From the NCBI RefSeq assembly GCF_029784165.1, contig NC_073696.1:111136665-111200664 (forward strand): a DNA stretch of 64,000 nt, given 5' to 3'. Each line of letters begins with the position of its first letter. Position 1 is the first letter of the stretch. The translations under genes and the position numbers were made by a program. The DNA comes from Wyeomyia smithii. Taxonomy: Eukaryota > Arthropoda > Insecta > Diptera > Culicidae. Below, piece after piece: positions 13,154 to 25,540 of the stretch. Under the pieces are notes generated by a model. That model made no database searches. It saw nothing but the letters and a program-made list of their open reading frames with translations, and had not been told where the DNA came from.

Positions 13154-13751
13154 ACGAAGCAGAAACGACATCTCCCAGATGGCCTCACGGGTAGAAATAA
13201 AATCTCGAAAACGGGCAAAATGACTCATGATTTCATGATTTGGATGTATTTTCATGGTATGAATATACACCATGAGTAAAGACTCATGGAATCATGAGCC
13301 AATTGTTCGTAACGCACCCCGTGCGTTACTGTTTTGCTGACATCATGAGCAATTTTGATTGAAACCATGATTTACGGGTCATGAAATTTGACTCATTTGA
13401 CTCATGAAATCGGGCGTTCAATTTATGAAATCTCCCTTTGACTCATGGAACCATGATTGTGATTTATGAAATCATGAAATGCGAGTCATAAAATAAAGCG
13501 TTTGTCTCCGGAAATCGAGTATTTGATTTATGAATTTTTGCTTTGGCTTATTCTAACCCATGAAATTATGAGCTGAACTCGTGAAATCATGAGTCACGAG
13601 TCATGCAATTTAGCATTTGACTCCAGGAATCGAGTGTTCGATTTATGAATTCTTGCTTTGCCTACTGGAACCATGATTTTGATTTATGAAATCATGAGTT
13701 GCGAGTCAGGACATATAGCATTTGACTCATGGAATCGGGCGTTCGATTTAT

Positions 13752-14299
13752 GAATTCTTGCTTTGGCTTTGGAACCATGATTTTGATTTATGAAATCATG
13801 AGTTGCGAGTCGGGACATATAGCATTTGACTCATGAAATCGGATGTTCGATTTTTTATAAATCGATCTCAATCAATCTTTATCGATGACATTAGAGAACA
13901 CAAAATGTTTCTCATCTATTTTTTTTAAATGTCATTTGCATAGCATTGCATTTGCACTTTGCTTAGATGTTCTCATGGGCTGAAGATGTCATTTTGTGCT
14001 ATTATTATTTTTTGTTTTTGGTCACGAATTCTTGCTTTGGCTTTGGAACCATGATTTTGATTTATGAAATCATGAGTTGCGAGTCGGGACATATAGCATT
14101 TGACTCATGAAATCGGATGTTCGATTTTTTATAAATCGATCTCAATCAATCTTTATCGATGACATTAGAGAACACAAAATGTTTCTCATCTATTTTTTTT
14201 AAATGTCATTTGCATAGCATTGCATTTGCACTTTGCTTAGATGTTCTCATGGGCTGAAGATGTCATTTTGTGCTATTATTATTTTTTGTTTTTGGTCAC
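13752..14299. repeat. Perfect tandem duplication, period 274 bp
   Basis: Units 13752-14025 and 14026-14299 read identically by eye, starting GAATTCTTGCTTTGG and ending TTTGGTCAC. Identity implies a very recent duplication inside the subterminal region of CACGGGTA copy 1. Part of the unit (AAATGTCATTTGCATAGC and after) is absent from copy 2. Confidence 0.88.
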
Positions 14300-14309
14300 G
14301 AATAATTTG

Positions 14310-14588
14310 GCGACATCCATAAATTACGTAATACCTATAGGAGGGAGGGGGATATATTTTTTGGCATTACGATTTGTTTATAGAGGAGGGGGAGGTAAGA
14401 TCAGCGTTACGTAACTAAAAATCCATGGGGAGATGAGTATGAGAAATATGAGCATTTTTATTTGGCGTATTCTTCACAGCGTTGCGTAATTTTATGGGGG
14501 GTAGGTTTTGGCGTAACTTTTCGTTACATATGGGAGGGTGGGGGTCCAACAATTGGGTTTTTAGCGTTACGTAATTTATGGATGTTGC
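14310..14588. mobile_element. MITE, 279 bp, TIR GCRACATCCATAAATTACG
   Basis: Terminal inverted repeats of 22 bp with one mismatch: left begins GCGACATCCATAAATTACG, complement of the right end begins GCAACATCCATAAATTACG. The interior is G-rich (GGAGGGAGGGGG, TGGGAGGGTGGGGG) and has repeated GTTACG motifs. No clear TSD. Non-coding, and absent from CACGGGTA copy 2. Confidence 0.75.
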
Positions 14589-14680
14589 TAAGGCAATTGA
14601 CGAGACAGGTGCGGTCAGCTGATTTCAGTTAGTTTTCAACTTTTGACAGCCTTAGGTATGTTCGAACGGTCGCAACTTGG

Positions 14681-15313
14681 ATGCAACCCGGATCGAAAAG
14701 CACGAAAAACAAACGATCGGTTGCTCCAGTATGGTTAGTGACAATCCTTTACCCAATAATAAAATATCACTTTAGATTTCTTTTTCCGGCATTAAAAGAT
14801 TTTGTGTTTGGTTGTGTTTTGGTTTTGCAACTTGAAAAAACAATTACAAACGTACAAGCAGTGAAACGTCACCCGTGGATTGCCTTATGGATGGTTAAAA
14901 AATATTTTTGGAGACAGAACGGTTTGTTTAATTGGTGTGACTTCTTCAGAAAAGTTGCAGATAACAGATTTATCTTACCGATAAAAGTATACACAAAAAA
15001 AATTATTTTGCAACACAAAACAAGGAAAACAACTTGTTTTAAAGTTTCTTTTAACTACAAATGGTTTATGGTTGTATGCTCCAGTGCATGCGATACTCCA
15101 AGTAGTGTTCTCACCGCTACCGAAATCACACACACAATGGAGTACCTCCACCATTCGAACTGTCTCTCGTTCTTTCACACTTCCTTCATTTCACACCACC
15201 GAGTGTTGACGCTTGCAAGTTTTCTTCGCTCCCAAAACCATGGACACACACTCCTATTTACGGTCTTATTCGCGTTTACTCCCCTACTCGCGAGCACGAT
15301 CAGCCAAAAATAA
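14681..15313 (+). other. Copy-1-specific interior with a 210-codon open frame of doubtful status
   Basis: A plus-strand frame runs 210 codons from an ATG at 14681. It has low-complexity hydrophobic and basic stretches, no domain I recognise, and its last third covers the segment (15164-15313) that copy 2 also has but without this frame continuing upstream. Copy 1 and copy 2 diverge abruptly at about 15164 versus 44171, so the left interior is not shared. I treat the frame as probably fortuitous, though a copy-1-specific cargo gene cannot be excluded. Confidence 0.25.
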
Positions 15314-15354
15314 TTGTTTCAAGACGCATCGGAATGGCGTGGCGTGATGCAGCG

Positions 15355-15735
15355 GATCGATTATAGTTAGGTAAACTGTGTAAATGTAGTAAAAGCTGTT
15401 CCTATCAGATGCTTAAATGATTATAAGTTGTCGTCAAAATGTCGCCTCAAATTCTCTCAGAAAGCAATATGTTGAACATCATGGACATCCTGAATAGAAG
15501 AACTAATGTTTGACGTTGATGGCTGCTTTATACTGGGCTCCTTCGCATTATTGTGGAAAACATCAACAGGGTCTACTTATAAAAAAGTTGGTCACTCAGT
15601 TATTTGTTCCTTGGTGCACATTTAAATTTCGAACTCGTAATGAGACATGAAAATCATATCGAATTTACAATCATCTATATCAAGGCACACCAATATTTTG
15701 ATTAAGGTGTAATGTATGAACGACAAAATTTTAAC
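15355..15735 (-). pseudogene. Decayed gene segment of CACGGGTA copy 1
   Basis: The minus strand keeps one translatable phase that matches copy 2 (45829-46290) residue by residue: a block with LDIDDCKFD, then KEQITE followed by TGA, a second stop a few codons on, then VDPVDVFHNNAKEP and QPSTSNISS. Copy 1 adds further stops (after HIAF, and within FDDN). Differences from copy 2 are often conservative, which suggests past coding function. The first two stops are shared by both copies. Product unknown. Confidence 0.5.
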
Positions 15736-16162
15736 TCTTCAATTGACTATTTAGTTCATCCCTTAAAGGACAATTAGTTTTTTAATTCAATTTAGGATAT
15801 GATGCTGATCCCATCCCTGTGCTATTCCTGACATTAAAAGCTGTTTCCGGACTAAAAATTTAACGACAGACAGATTTTGATTGCCAACACCCCCGTTTGT
15901 GTGTTGCCAAAATACGGCAGTTTTTCACTGGAGGAATTGTCGCTACCGCACATAAGCAGTTTTGTACTAGAAGAGGTAATACCGTTACACTTACCGCTGA
16001 CGCTGCTACTACTACCGCTACTGGTACTCGCTATCGCTGCTGCCCGCTCCTACATAGTTAGCACCCATCCTTCACTAGTAAACTGATTGCTTTTCAAGAC
16101 TTTTTTATAAATTTTGTTTTATTTCTTGTTATTTTAACACTTTTCAATAACAATTTTCAATA

Positions 16163-16234
16163 GTAGGGTAGCGAAAGGCTTCGGCAGGTTTTCTGCACCA
16201 ATCTTAACCACTGCCGAAGCCGTTCGCTACCTAC
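16163..16234. repeat. Short hairpin inverted repeat
   Basis: GTAGGGTAGCGAAAGGCTTC then GGCAG pairs with CTGCCGAAGCCGTTCGCTAC then CTAC across a loop of about 25 nt. It lies in a stretch of copy 1 missing from copy 2, so it may be a tiny MITE or part of a deletion polymorphism. Confidence 0.6.
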
Positions 16235-17075
16235 AATAGTTTAAATTATCAAATTACAATTGTCTGTATTTGGGGGCTCATGCGTGGATAATTTTCAATT
16301 GATTGCTACAAAAACGACGGGAATGCGTTGGAAACTAAGCGGCTTATAAGCATTAAAAAACACAAATTTTGTCCCCTTTTCCGTTTTTATATTTTCATTT
16401 TCACCCCAATGTAGCCGATCTTCCTGAGAAATGTAGTTCTACGTAAAAAAAACCTGAATTAATCCACCTAGTGGTGCAGAAACCTTTGTTATACTAACTA
16501 TTACTTTATACATATTAGGCCAGTCAATTACAAATCGTATACCAACGTAAGTCGAATTTCAATAACAAATGAAATGAATTCAAAAGATAGTTTTCAGAGA
16601 GTTAACCAAAGACGATCATTGAATTAAAGCTTGACGTGATTTTCGCAAATAATATGAATGTTACAACTGGAGTACATGATTCTTATTTTTTCGATCACAA
16701 ACTAATTTCTAAATGGTAATAGATCTGATTTCACACTAAAACAGCAAATACGTATGTTAGTTTAATGCGGTTCTACTTATTCGCTTTATTTTCAGAAATC
16801 ACAGGACCTAGATTTATGAACAAGCATCAAGTTTTTTTTTACGAATTGAAGGAAACTTCTACAAACCTGCTCTCGAAATATAGTTTAGAATTATACAGGA
16901 AAAAATTTAGCTATTGATGGAAGTTGTCAATTTAATTCTATCTCAAAAGCATTATCTGAAAATGAAGGTTCTCCACGATCTTTGAGGTTTTTGGATTTTC
17001 AGAGTGTAGGCGAGAACATTATTCTTTTCGAAGGCCTAGGCTGTATGAAAAAATCCGAAATAGCTGTATATGATA

Positions 17076-17266
<191 letters not shown>

Positions 17267-17859
17267 CTGTATATATACAGTTATACGCAGTGAGAAGTGC
17301 TACTACCAATTCAGCTTAGAGTGATATATTATTTTTTTTTTAGTTCAAGTTTATTTTATTTCAAATGCAAAAACGTAAACGAATGCCAGCCACAATTAAA
17401 TCTTTGACCGTTGATGCTCAAAACATAAAGCTATTAGACAAAAAACGATATCCTTTCTAATCCTTGAAAAAGATTTTATATTAAATCGAAACGTCGGAAA
17501 TAGAAAATAAATTTTCGTTTTGATAAGCAGATGACTGGAAAGCCGATATACTCAATTTTGAAAAAGCTGAAGGGTAATTTATTTACACCAGTTAAGACAC
17601 ACTACGAAGAGTGTAAAGATTATGAAAAGTTGTTGATGATTGATGATTTCCTTTGAGAAATAAATAGCGATACGAAAAAAGAGGGATAGAGAAAAAGAAA
17701 GAGCAGTGAGAGAGAACAATTATCCAGAAAGTTAAATATCCCATGTCTAAAATATACTTTGGTCAAAACTCTACGGTTCAAGCAACCAATAAAAGATCGC
17801 ACTCAGTATGGTTTTCAAAGATCTCTGCGGCTTTCATTTGAGCATGCGAACATCAAAAT

Positions 17860-18254
17860 TGGAATAAGCATTCTGTAAAAAGAGTGTTTTTTTTTGTTAT
17901 TTTTCTTTTTTGGGTCGATTCAGATATACTACACATATAAACAACATATTTACATATACATACGTACAGGCACATATACACAAACATACATAAATTGTTC
18001 AATTCGTCGATCTGAGTGATTTGGTAAACAACACATGGCTCTCCGTGCCAATAACTTTGCCTTGAAAGTTAAATGCCTCATATAAAAAATACTCTTTGAT
18101 CAATATTTTAAAATCTGAGCCACTAATCAAAAACCCACTCGGTAGCATTCTGGGGGAGCACAGTAGCTTTCGTTTGCGTATAAGATCATTAAAATCGGAT
18201 ATTGCGTTCTGTAAGAAAGGTGCGTTAGTATTTTGCGGCACATACATACAGACA

Positions 18255-18314
<60 letters not shown>

Positions 18315-18440
18315 ACACACATACACACGAACAGACATTGCTCAGCTCGTCGAACTGAGTCGAATGGTATATACCATTCGGTTCTCCGGATCTTGGATCT
18401 ATTTTGCGTTTTTCGACCGATTTTATAACCTTTGTATAAC
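17860..18440. repeat. Two diverged tandem units with a (CA)n core
   Basis: Both units hold a GCATTCTGTAAAAAG / GCGTTCTGTAAGAAAGG segment, then a run of CACATACATAC-type DNA, then CAATTCGTCGATCTGAG / CAGCTCGTCGAACTGAG, then GGCTCTCCG / GGTTCTCCG. The second unit contains the pure (AC)n tract at 18263-18308 with short interrupted AC tails up to about 18328. Confidence 0.7.
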
Positions 18441-18515
18441 AAAGGTAAAACAAGTCTTTATTATCAACTTCAACTTCAGTGATGTGTCAAGATAGTTTAC
18501 AGTTCCAAATTTCCG

Positions 18516-19081
18516 CTATCGAAATTTGCCAGAAAACTTGGTTGGAGAACACACAGGTATTTCACCAATCTGCAGTTTACAGTTCATGCGAAGCGAATAC
18601 AACCACCACCTAACTGATTGGGGTGCGGGGGTGATAGATGCAACCGAAAGATCATTCAAATCGATCGAGTTACTGCCGCGGCTTGCAGAATTACGTACAC
18701 ACACAGCTGTTTAAATTGAACAGCATTCGTTGGCACAGCCGGCACATTATTTAGTTTTTCGGCAAAATAGGCACGAATTCTTCTACCGCCTAATTTATCT
18801 TTACAGGCGGGACAAATGAGCATTGCCTTCCCTTGTGCGAACAAAACCTCGTGGGCACGATCGTTAATTTCACAACATTGCTAGCCGATGTGACAAAAGG
18901 CATCGCAGAAACCGCGGGGCACTGGTTTCAAATCATTAATAGGCAGATGACACTCGCCGCACAGCTTCTTATCAATCAATTCTAGCAGCAATCGTATGTT
19001 CTCTGCCACAGTTGTTTCAGTTTCAACCGCACTTGATAATACTGTGTTGAATAAATTTATGCAACCGGACACTCGCCTTAT
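18516..19081 (-). pseudogene. Zinc-finger-like gene remnant in CACGGGTA copy 1
   Basis: Read on the minus strand, a phase open from about 19081 gives LLLELIDKKLCGECHLPIND, then GFCDAFCHIG, a TAG stop, then QCCEINDRAHEV, MLICPACKDKLGG and YFAEKLNNVPAVP. The spacing of CxxC, CxxxCH, CC and CxxC pairs looks like a treble-clef or zinc-ribbon domain, but I cannot name the family. A frameshift near 18705 separates a last block (SIDLNDLSVASIT, WWLYSLRMNCKLQ) that in copy 2 is in the same phase. The TAG also occurs in copy 2 (46621-47405), so the gene was probably dead before the copies separated, unless it is read through or spliced out. Confidence 0.55.
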
Positions 19082-19678
19082 GTTTTATCAACACGTTTAC
19101 TCGCGAAAACCTTGTTTTGCACATGAAATACGCTAGTCCACCTTCGGTATTAATCACGATTTCTAAACTTGCAATCACTGAATATACCGGCGCACAGTTT
19201 GACAGATATGTGTTACGTTTTTAGCAGTCATGAGTCGTATTTATAAAAACGCTCTAAGTAGCTCATGATATTCAGAGTCCAACCCATGGTATCATGAGTC
19301 ATAACTCATGATTCTATGAGTCCATGCGACAGCGATGTGTTACGCTTATAATAGCCATGAGTCACATTCCTGAAAACGCTTTTCATAGCTCATGATATTC
19401 GGGGTTGACATCATGATATCATGACCTGAAAGGTCATGAAAACGGGAAAATATTTTTACCCGTGCTCGAGGTACGATGCTGGCCTAACAAGCCAGTCGTC
19501 GTAGGTTCGAGTCTCGTCTCGGGGGAGACTGTTAGTATCAGTAGGATCGTAGCGCTAGCCCCGCAATTGTTCGTACACTAAATAGTCGGCCGCGAAGTCT
19601 GTGTATAAATAAACAGAAGGTCAAGTTCCGAATCGGAATGTAGCACCAAGGCTTTGCTTTGTTTTTTACGGAGCAGAA

Positions 19679-22600
19679 TGCAACGTTATAACAAACAGAA
19701 AAAGAAGAGTTCGAATCAGTTCAAGGCAGTTACATGAATGCCATCGGAGCACCAGAAAAATGTTGACACCAAACAAATCAATACAAAAAAGTTAAGGAAG
19801 GTTACCCTGAAACGGGAATCAACAATTTTAGAACTTCAAGCTTTACCTGAGCAATGTTTTGAACAGATCTCTTTTAAAAAATTTAAATAATAGAAAAGTT
19901 TAGGTGTAGGTGTATCCTCACCAAAATTGCAATTACTTTCCAAGAAAAAACCATGCGGGTATAATCTAACGAAAAGGTTCCATCGTGGAGACATACACAC
20001 ACAATGTAAAAAATAAACAAAGGCACAGTCTCCTCCTTAAAGCTTTGTACTTTTAATATACTTAACAATATTTTACCTCATTAACAATTTTAAGCATCAG
20101 AAACTGATACTGAGCTTTGTCAGCAAGTAGAGAGAGTGGCGGTGGTCCAACCATAACAACAGACGCCTTTACACCGTTTTGTTACTCCATAGCCGAGATC
20201 GCTGTAGGCGCAAATTTTAGACTTGTTTTTGTTATCAAATAAACACATAAACAGTCCACAGTTACTTGACGTCGGGTGTTTGCTCCCCATTTTGTCGACA
20301 TTAGCATGGTGCAAAACTTGTTTTCGCATCTTTTCAATCACCTCCGTCGAATCACATGTTTGTTATCACACTGGAAATTGATCATGTTTGTATTATAAAG
20401 TAAAAGTTTGCTGTCGCTGTTTCCTTCATTCGCACACACAAGATGAAGCTAAAAACTTGCAGTTGCTCGATAATAATTCACTCTAATGGCGATTAACAGA
20501 TAGTCATTTGTATTATTTATGCGTGATAAAAGTATATTTGCTTTCAGCGTTGAAAATGAACTAGTCGAAAATAGCATTGACTCTTTTTCATAAAATCCCA
20601 CAGTCAAACTGGAGTAATTTATAGGAATAAAAGTCTAAGTAAAATTACGGGACGGTTCACGAGTTTCCATTATCGTCATGATAAAAAAATATCTCCCCCC
20701 GTAATGTTTAACTTTCATTTGGGACGAGTTTCAAAACGTAGGGTGGAACTTCCGTCATGACAAAATTATCTTGACTTTTTCATTGAATATAAAAAAAGAA
20801 GTGCACAAAAATTTTAAGAACATTTCCAGTAAAAAAAGTTCAAACCAGGATAATCTTTCAACGAACTCTGCACTCGTTACATCAGCGGATGCTGAACCTA
20901 CTCGCAACGTTGCTTCTGACAGATCCACACCTGGAAGCGCAGCTCACGCGTTGTTGTAAAACTTTATAGCAACAAGCAGAACGCAGAAAAGTCTAGATGT
21001 TTGCATAACCTCCACTCACCCCAGACGTACGGAGCTAGCCAGAAAACACTTCGCTAAATCCGGTAGATTCAGATTTTTCCAATGGTGGGTGGCAGTTGAT
21101 GGGTGCCTGAATAAAAGTCAGGTAATCAAAAATTCACGCCAACCGGTGCGCCGAATTGACGAATGCAAAACGATTTCAGCCCAAGCGTGTGCTTCTCGTC
21201 GCCAGCCATCGTTGTCAACACCATTCCTGAATATTGTATTAAAATGAAGTTTGTCGAACGTGAAGAAAATTAATGCGAGTTCTATTTGATGGTTCAGCTG
21301 GTATTGGTATTACGGCCATACTGGGGATATAGGAAAGGCGGCAGCGCAGCCCCAACATCCTCAGCAAACACCCCACCATCAGCGTGTTTCGTCCGCTAGA
21401 ACCGAGCGGATTTTAAGTAATGTTATCGAATGCAAACGCCAGCTTACAAAAGAATTTCGAAGGAGGCCCGAATCTACTGGACGAACATAATAAAATTAGA
21501 TTTATTTTAAACCGCCTTGAGCTACGTCAATAGATTTTGATTCAATTAGGTGAGGAAATAACTTCACAACAATTGAAATTCAGGTACGGCAAATCAAAAT
21601 TTCATATGAACCTTCGCTCGTAGGAGTTTAATTGGGTGAAAAAGTTTTGACTGAATTGCGAACGCTTGGAAAGACAGTTTTATCTTAATTATTATTTTTT
21701 CGTTCTTTGTAATCACCTAATTGAACGTCGAAATACACTGATCATTCTCATATCCTCAAATATATTAGTCAAATTTTATCATCTAAAACAAAACAGTATT
21801 GCGACTACCAACATTCAACTAAGTTGATGAACACAAAAACATTACAAAAAGAACCACAGAAACAGTGGTGATTACGCGAAAAAGAAAAGAAATGTACAAA
21901 CATTCATATTACGAAAAAATAAAAGATTACAGTTTCGCTAGATTGGCAGAGTTCGTGTTCGACTCATTTTTCTCCTTCATGATCTCGGTAGAGTGGGTGA
22001 AAACTTACCATAAGAAGCCGTGGGCAGTGCGTGCAAGTTGTAGATCGAAAAGTCCAACCCTACGAGTTGCCTGACCAACCAATGGACACCGACGTGAGTT
22101 AGGAGTTTAATGTTTTCCCTCATAAATATTCGCAGCGGGTGGTAAACGACGGCTGTAACGATGCTTTAGGTGGAAAACTCAACAAAAGTTCAAGTAAAGT
22201 ACGGTGGGTCGTTTGTCCGATGAGTTAGTGCGCAAATAGCTGTACGGTCCCAATGGTTTCGTTCCGCAAAGCAAAGTCTACTTGAACCAACACTCCAAAA
22301 ATTATTGGCGAAATTCTAAGTTTATTGCATGAAGGTCATATACGCCGATTTATTGTCGTTAATTAAGCACACAAATGGTTTAATGATTGCATACATGAGT
22401 TTTGTACATAAACATAACTCATGGTGTGAATTCCTGATCTTGGTATGCTTTTAGTTCCGTTTTTTTCTTTTCGCAGATTATTTATTTGACACCTTATTTT
22501 TTAAATGTTTGGTAAATTTTTGCCATTTAGACTGTTTTGGAGACTGCGATCAGTTTCTGAGATGAAATCAAAGTACATATTTCGGACAACCCTTGATTTG

Positions 22601-23000
22601 GCTTTCTGAGTTTAGAATGTCGGTAACGTGTTCTATTCTTATATTGTATGTAAAAAGTACCCCACGTTAGAATGTTCTAGTTACAAAACCAATGAACATA
22701 ACCTCTGAATTATTTGTCACATTCTTGTTTAAAGGCAAGCGTTCTAATTACAACGATTACCGTCAGTCGTCGCTGCTACAGGAAGCTATAATAGAAACTA
22801 TAAAACTTGGCTTTTTCACTGCAGTAACATATTCACCCGGTTCGTGCAATTATTTGTACCGCGCAAAACTGAGCGCTGAAAAAACGGCAATCTCTCGTAC
22901 AAATCATAACAGTAATAACGATTATAACGCAAGTCCAGTTATAAATATCAATTAGTTCGCTCTTCTGACTCGACGGGTACTTTATTTTCATTTCCTTGCA
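19679..23000. other. Unassigned DNA
   Basis: No element boundaries or motif-bearing frames recognised. Open frames at 20120-20341 (minus), 20771-20959, 21865-22074 and 22692-22955 (plus) are short. Possible relics of protein-coding mobile DNA occur near 21300-21560, but no family can be supported. Confidence 0.4.
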
Positions 23001-23022
23001 AAACGGACAGGCTACACTGCGG

Positions 23023-23244
23023 CTAGAGCGGTTGTGGTTGTTCCTGCCAGCCGGAGCTAGACATACTTCGCGTTCGCGGGGGCACATGGGACTTCCTTAA
23101 TGGCGCCCGGTTGATGGTGAAGTAACCGAGACTGGCCGAGGTCGAGAGGATTGCGAAAATTATTACCGCTCCAATCAGGAGAAGAAGAATGGTACGCGTG
23201 TTCTGCCAACGTTGTTGGTGGTCACTAAGGATACCGGATGCTTG
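23023..23244 (-). CDS. Fragment encoding a single membrane-spanning tail
   Basis: This 73-codon minus-strand open stretch (no ATG at its start, bounded upstream by TAG) encodes RWQNTRTILLLLIGAVIIFA followed by ILSTSASLGYFTI, then a basic, proline-rich tail ending in QPQPL. The hydrophobic run is about 20 residues preceded by arginines, a plausible transmembrane anchor with a short tail. It could be the 3' end of an envelope-like or other membrane-protein gene of a retroelement, or a host exon. No neighbouring gag, pol or LTR was found, so this is only a candidate. Confidence 0.3.
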   Translation of the reverse strand, partial: QASGILSDHQQRWQNTRTILLLLIGAVIIFAILSTSASLGYFTINRAPLRKSHVPPRTRSMSSSGWQEQPQPL

Positions 23245-23299
23245 CTACTAAGAAATTATATTGCCGCGCGGTCGGCAGCGTGCTTATGTTTGCCGGTCA

Positions 23300-24880
23300 T
23301 TGCTTCGTGAGACGTTAGTTGCGATGGATAACCAGCATGAGCACTTCTATGTTTTACGGCACCACTTAGAATTTCATATACTTGACATTAACAAATCGAA
23401 ACCATCGACCATCGAAAATTAGGTAAAAATTGGCATAAGCTTTTCAGATTTAAAAAAAAATATACTGATATGTTGACTACTAGGAACGGTTGCACTGCCT
23501 TATTTTTTTGATGAAAAAATGTAAATTTTGAGATTATGAAGATAGAGGCAAGTTGAGAGACAGGGAGTAACCAAAATCAATTACTATCACAGCACTCATT
23601 CTCAAACCGGGTTGCGTTGCAGTAGAGAAATGAGTGCGAGAGAATATTGAAGAGAGCAAATAGGAGAGAACAACTAAGGAGATGGAGGAATGTTTTACTG
23701 CTATCATTAGCAATACCGCTTACCGTGCAACGCACTTGCTGTTTGAATTAATTTTCAAAATTCCAGCTCAATCGTGCATCAGCCCCTCTTCCTGAAGTAT
23801 AGTCACAAAATTCCATTCCCACATGCCAACATTTGATGCAACCTTCTATTGCATAGTTTGAAATAGTATATTTTTCCGACATTCTTTCGCCAGATTAAAG
23901 TGCTGATATGACGACACCATGTTCTCCACGGGAGATACACCGACGGCCGCATGGCAACAAAATGACTAGGCAACAAAAAAAAAATACCAATAAAGTTTTC
24001 AAAACCAATAAATAAAAAACTAGAAAAGGACAAAGGGAAACTCGCAAAAAAAATTGTTTCTCCCTAGGGTTTCAGTAGAGTTTGTTTAATAAAATCAATC
24101 TAGCAACAGACTTGAATTCTGGTAGTCTTTATTTTCTCCGCACGTACGGAGAATTCTGTACTTCTTCTTTTGAACACTAAACTCCTCCCTTGGCTACTCC
24201 ACTGGAATAATTTATAATTTTAAATGTAACAGCAAAATGCAAAAGCAAAAGCTTCCACTCGTTATAAACATCCACAAATCAAGTGAAAATTTTCGCTTCA
24301 TTTTTTCCTGTAATTTAAAAAATAGGATCATTATGTGGCTTTTAACTCACATTTATAATGTCGAAATTTGACGATGATGGTTACACCAGGCAAAAGTATG
24401 GTCATGATCGTAGCTACACCTCAAAAACGATTGCGACATAAGAATCAATTCATAGTGCAATATTTTTGAAAAGATACCAAAAATCAAGTGTGCTCCGACA
24501 ATCACAATATTTTTTATTAATTACTCATTGACAATGAAAATAATTCATATTGATGATTAAATTGTTTCTTATTCTCTTTGATTCTCTAAGGCGATCAATT
24601 TCTGTAGCAAGTGAGAGTTCTTGGGTACGAGAAGTGTTTCTATATTATTTTGACATACCTCCCTCCTCTTAAAAGGGGAGGGGCTCCAACACAAACAACA
24701 TAAATTTCTACCTAACTCGACAATAATTAGAATAAATGGAACCAAAACTGGTTGGGTAACGACTTGATTGACGGCGCCTGAAAGTTCCCACTAGTGAAAC
24801 TCAGCCTTCCAGCCTCCGAACTGATGTACGAGTAACTAGTGAAAAAATCGGGTTACCAACCCCGGTGAAACTGCTGGTTG
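23300..24880. other. Unassigned DNA
   Basis: No gene or bounded element recognised. AGAG-rich DNA at 23565-23700 and a short GC-rich inverted motif near 24140 (CCGCACGTACGG) are the only features noted. Confidence 0.4.
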
Positions 24881-24881
24881 C

Positions 24882-25540
24882 ATGCTTCAAGGGGGCCGAG
24901 TTTCCTTCTTCGGAAGGGAGTTTCTTGGGATCAACTTGGTGAACGGAAGCGTTTTCAGTAACGCAATGTCAATCCCAAGTGAGGGTAGCGCCCGTCACTT
25001 TAAGCAATTGCACTGCGATAGTCCTCCTGGTTGGTCGCTGACCTTGCAAGCCCACACCATTCATTGGGCACTTGAAACATGGAACTACCGATCTTAACTT
25101 TCTAGGAAGTAGCTGGAGGGATGGTCATACCATCTACCAGAGTTGTGGAAGCATACACGGACTGGGAACAGCTTTCATAATGATGGGCGAGATTCAGAAG
25201 CAAATGAACGGGCGGTGGCCGATCAGTCCTAGTATGTGCAGGTTGAGGATTAAAAGTCGTTTCTTCAGCATTAGTATTATTAACGTGCATGGCTCAAACC
25301 TCGGAAGTACCAATGACGATAAAGACGAATTTTACGTGCAGTTGAAGAGTGAATACGACCGCTGCCCAAAACAAGATCATCCTCAAGGATTACAACGCCC
25401 AGGTTGGTCAGGAGAACGAGTGTAGACCGGTGTTTGAACGACTCAGTGCACACCAACTGAATAATGGAAATGGCCTCTAACTAATCGACTTTACCAGAGC
25501 GGGGGCAGCTCAAGAACAACACATCGGCCGGAAAGGGCGG
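24882..25540 (+). pseudogene. Endonuclease domain of a decayed LINE
   Basis: Frames at 24882-25097, 25072-25425 and about 25375-25540 together resemble an apurinic-endonuclease-like N-terminus of a non-LTR retrotransposon ORF2. Motifs seen include MCRLRIKSRFFSISIINVHG, DEFYVQLKSEYDRCP, then after a frameshift LKDYNAQVGQE (the usual GDxNAxxG motif with its GD lost) and LIDFTRA. Several frameshifts and a stop (NNGNGL then TAA) make it non-functional. It continues into the RT fragment downstream on the same strand. Confidence 0.65.

Noticed and set aside
13200..13870. CRISPR-like array from regularly spaced ATGACTCATGA motifs
   Set aside because: Spacing is irregular, the motifs are palindromic subterminal repeats of a eukaryotic DNA element, and no cas gene exists.
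17999..18453. Frames of 108-147 codons with Cys/Val or His/Thr repeats
   Set aside because: Driven by the (CA)n tract and diverged repeat units; no domain.
19465..19540. Functional tRNA-Val gene
   Set aside because: Anticodon stem-loop and B box are tRNA-like, but the sequence runs on into a 200-bp SINE body with TSDs and lacks a proper acceptor stem.
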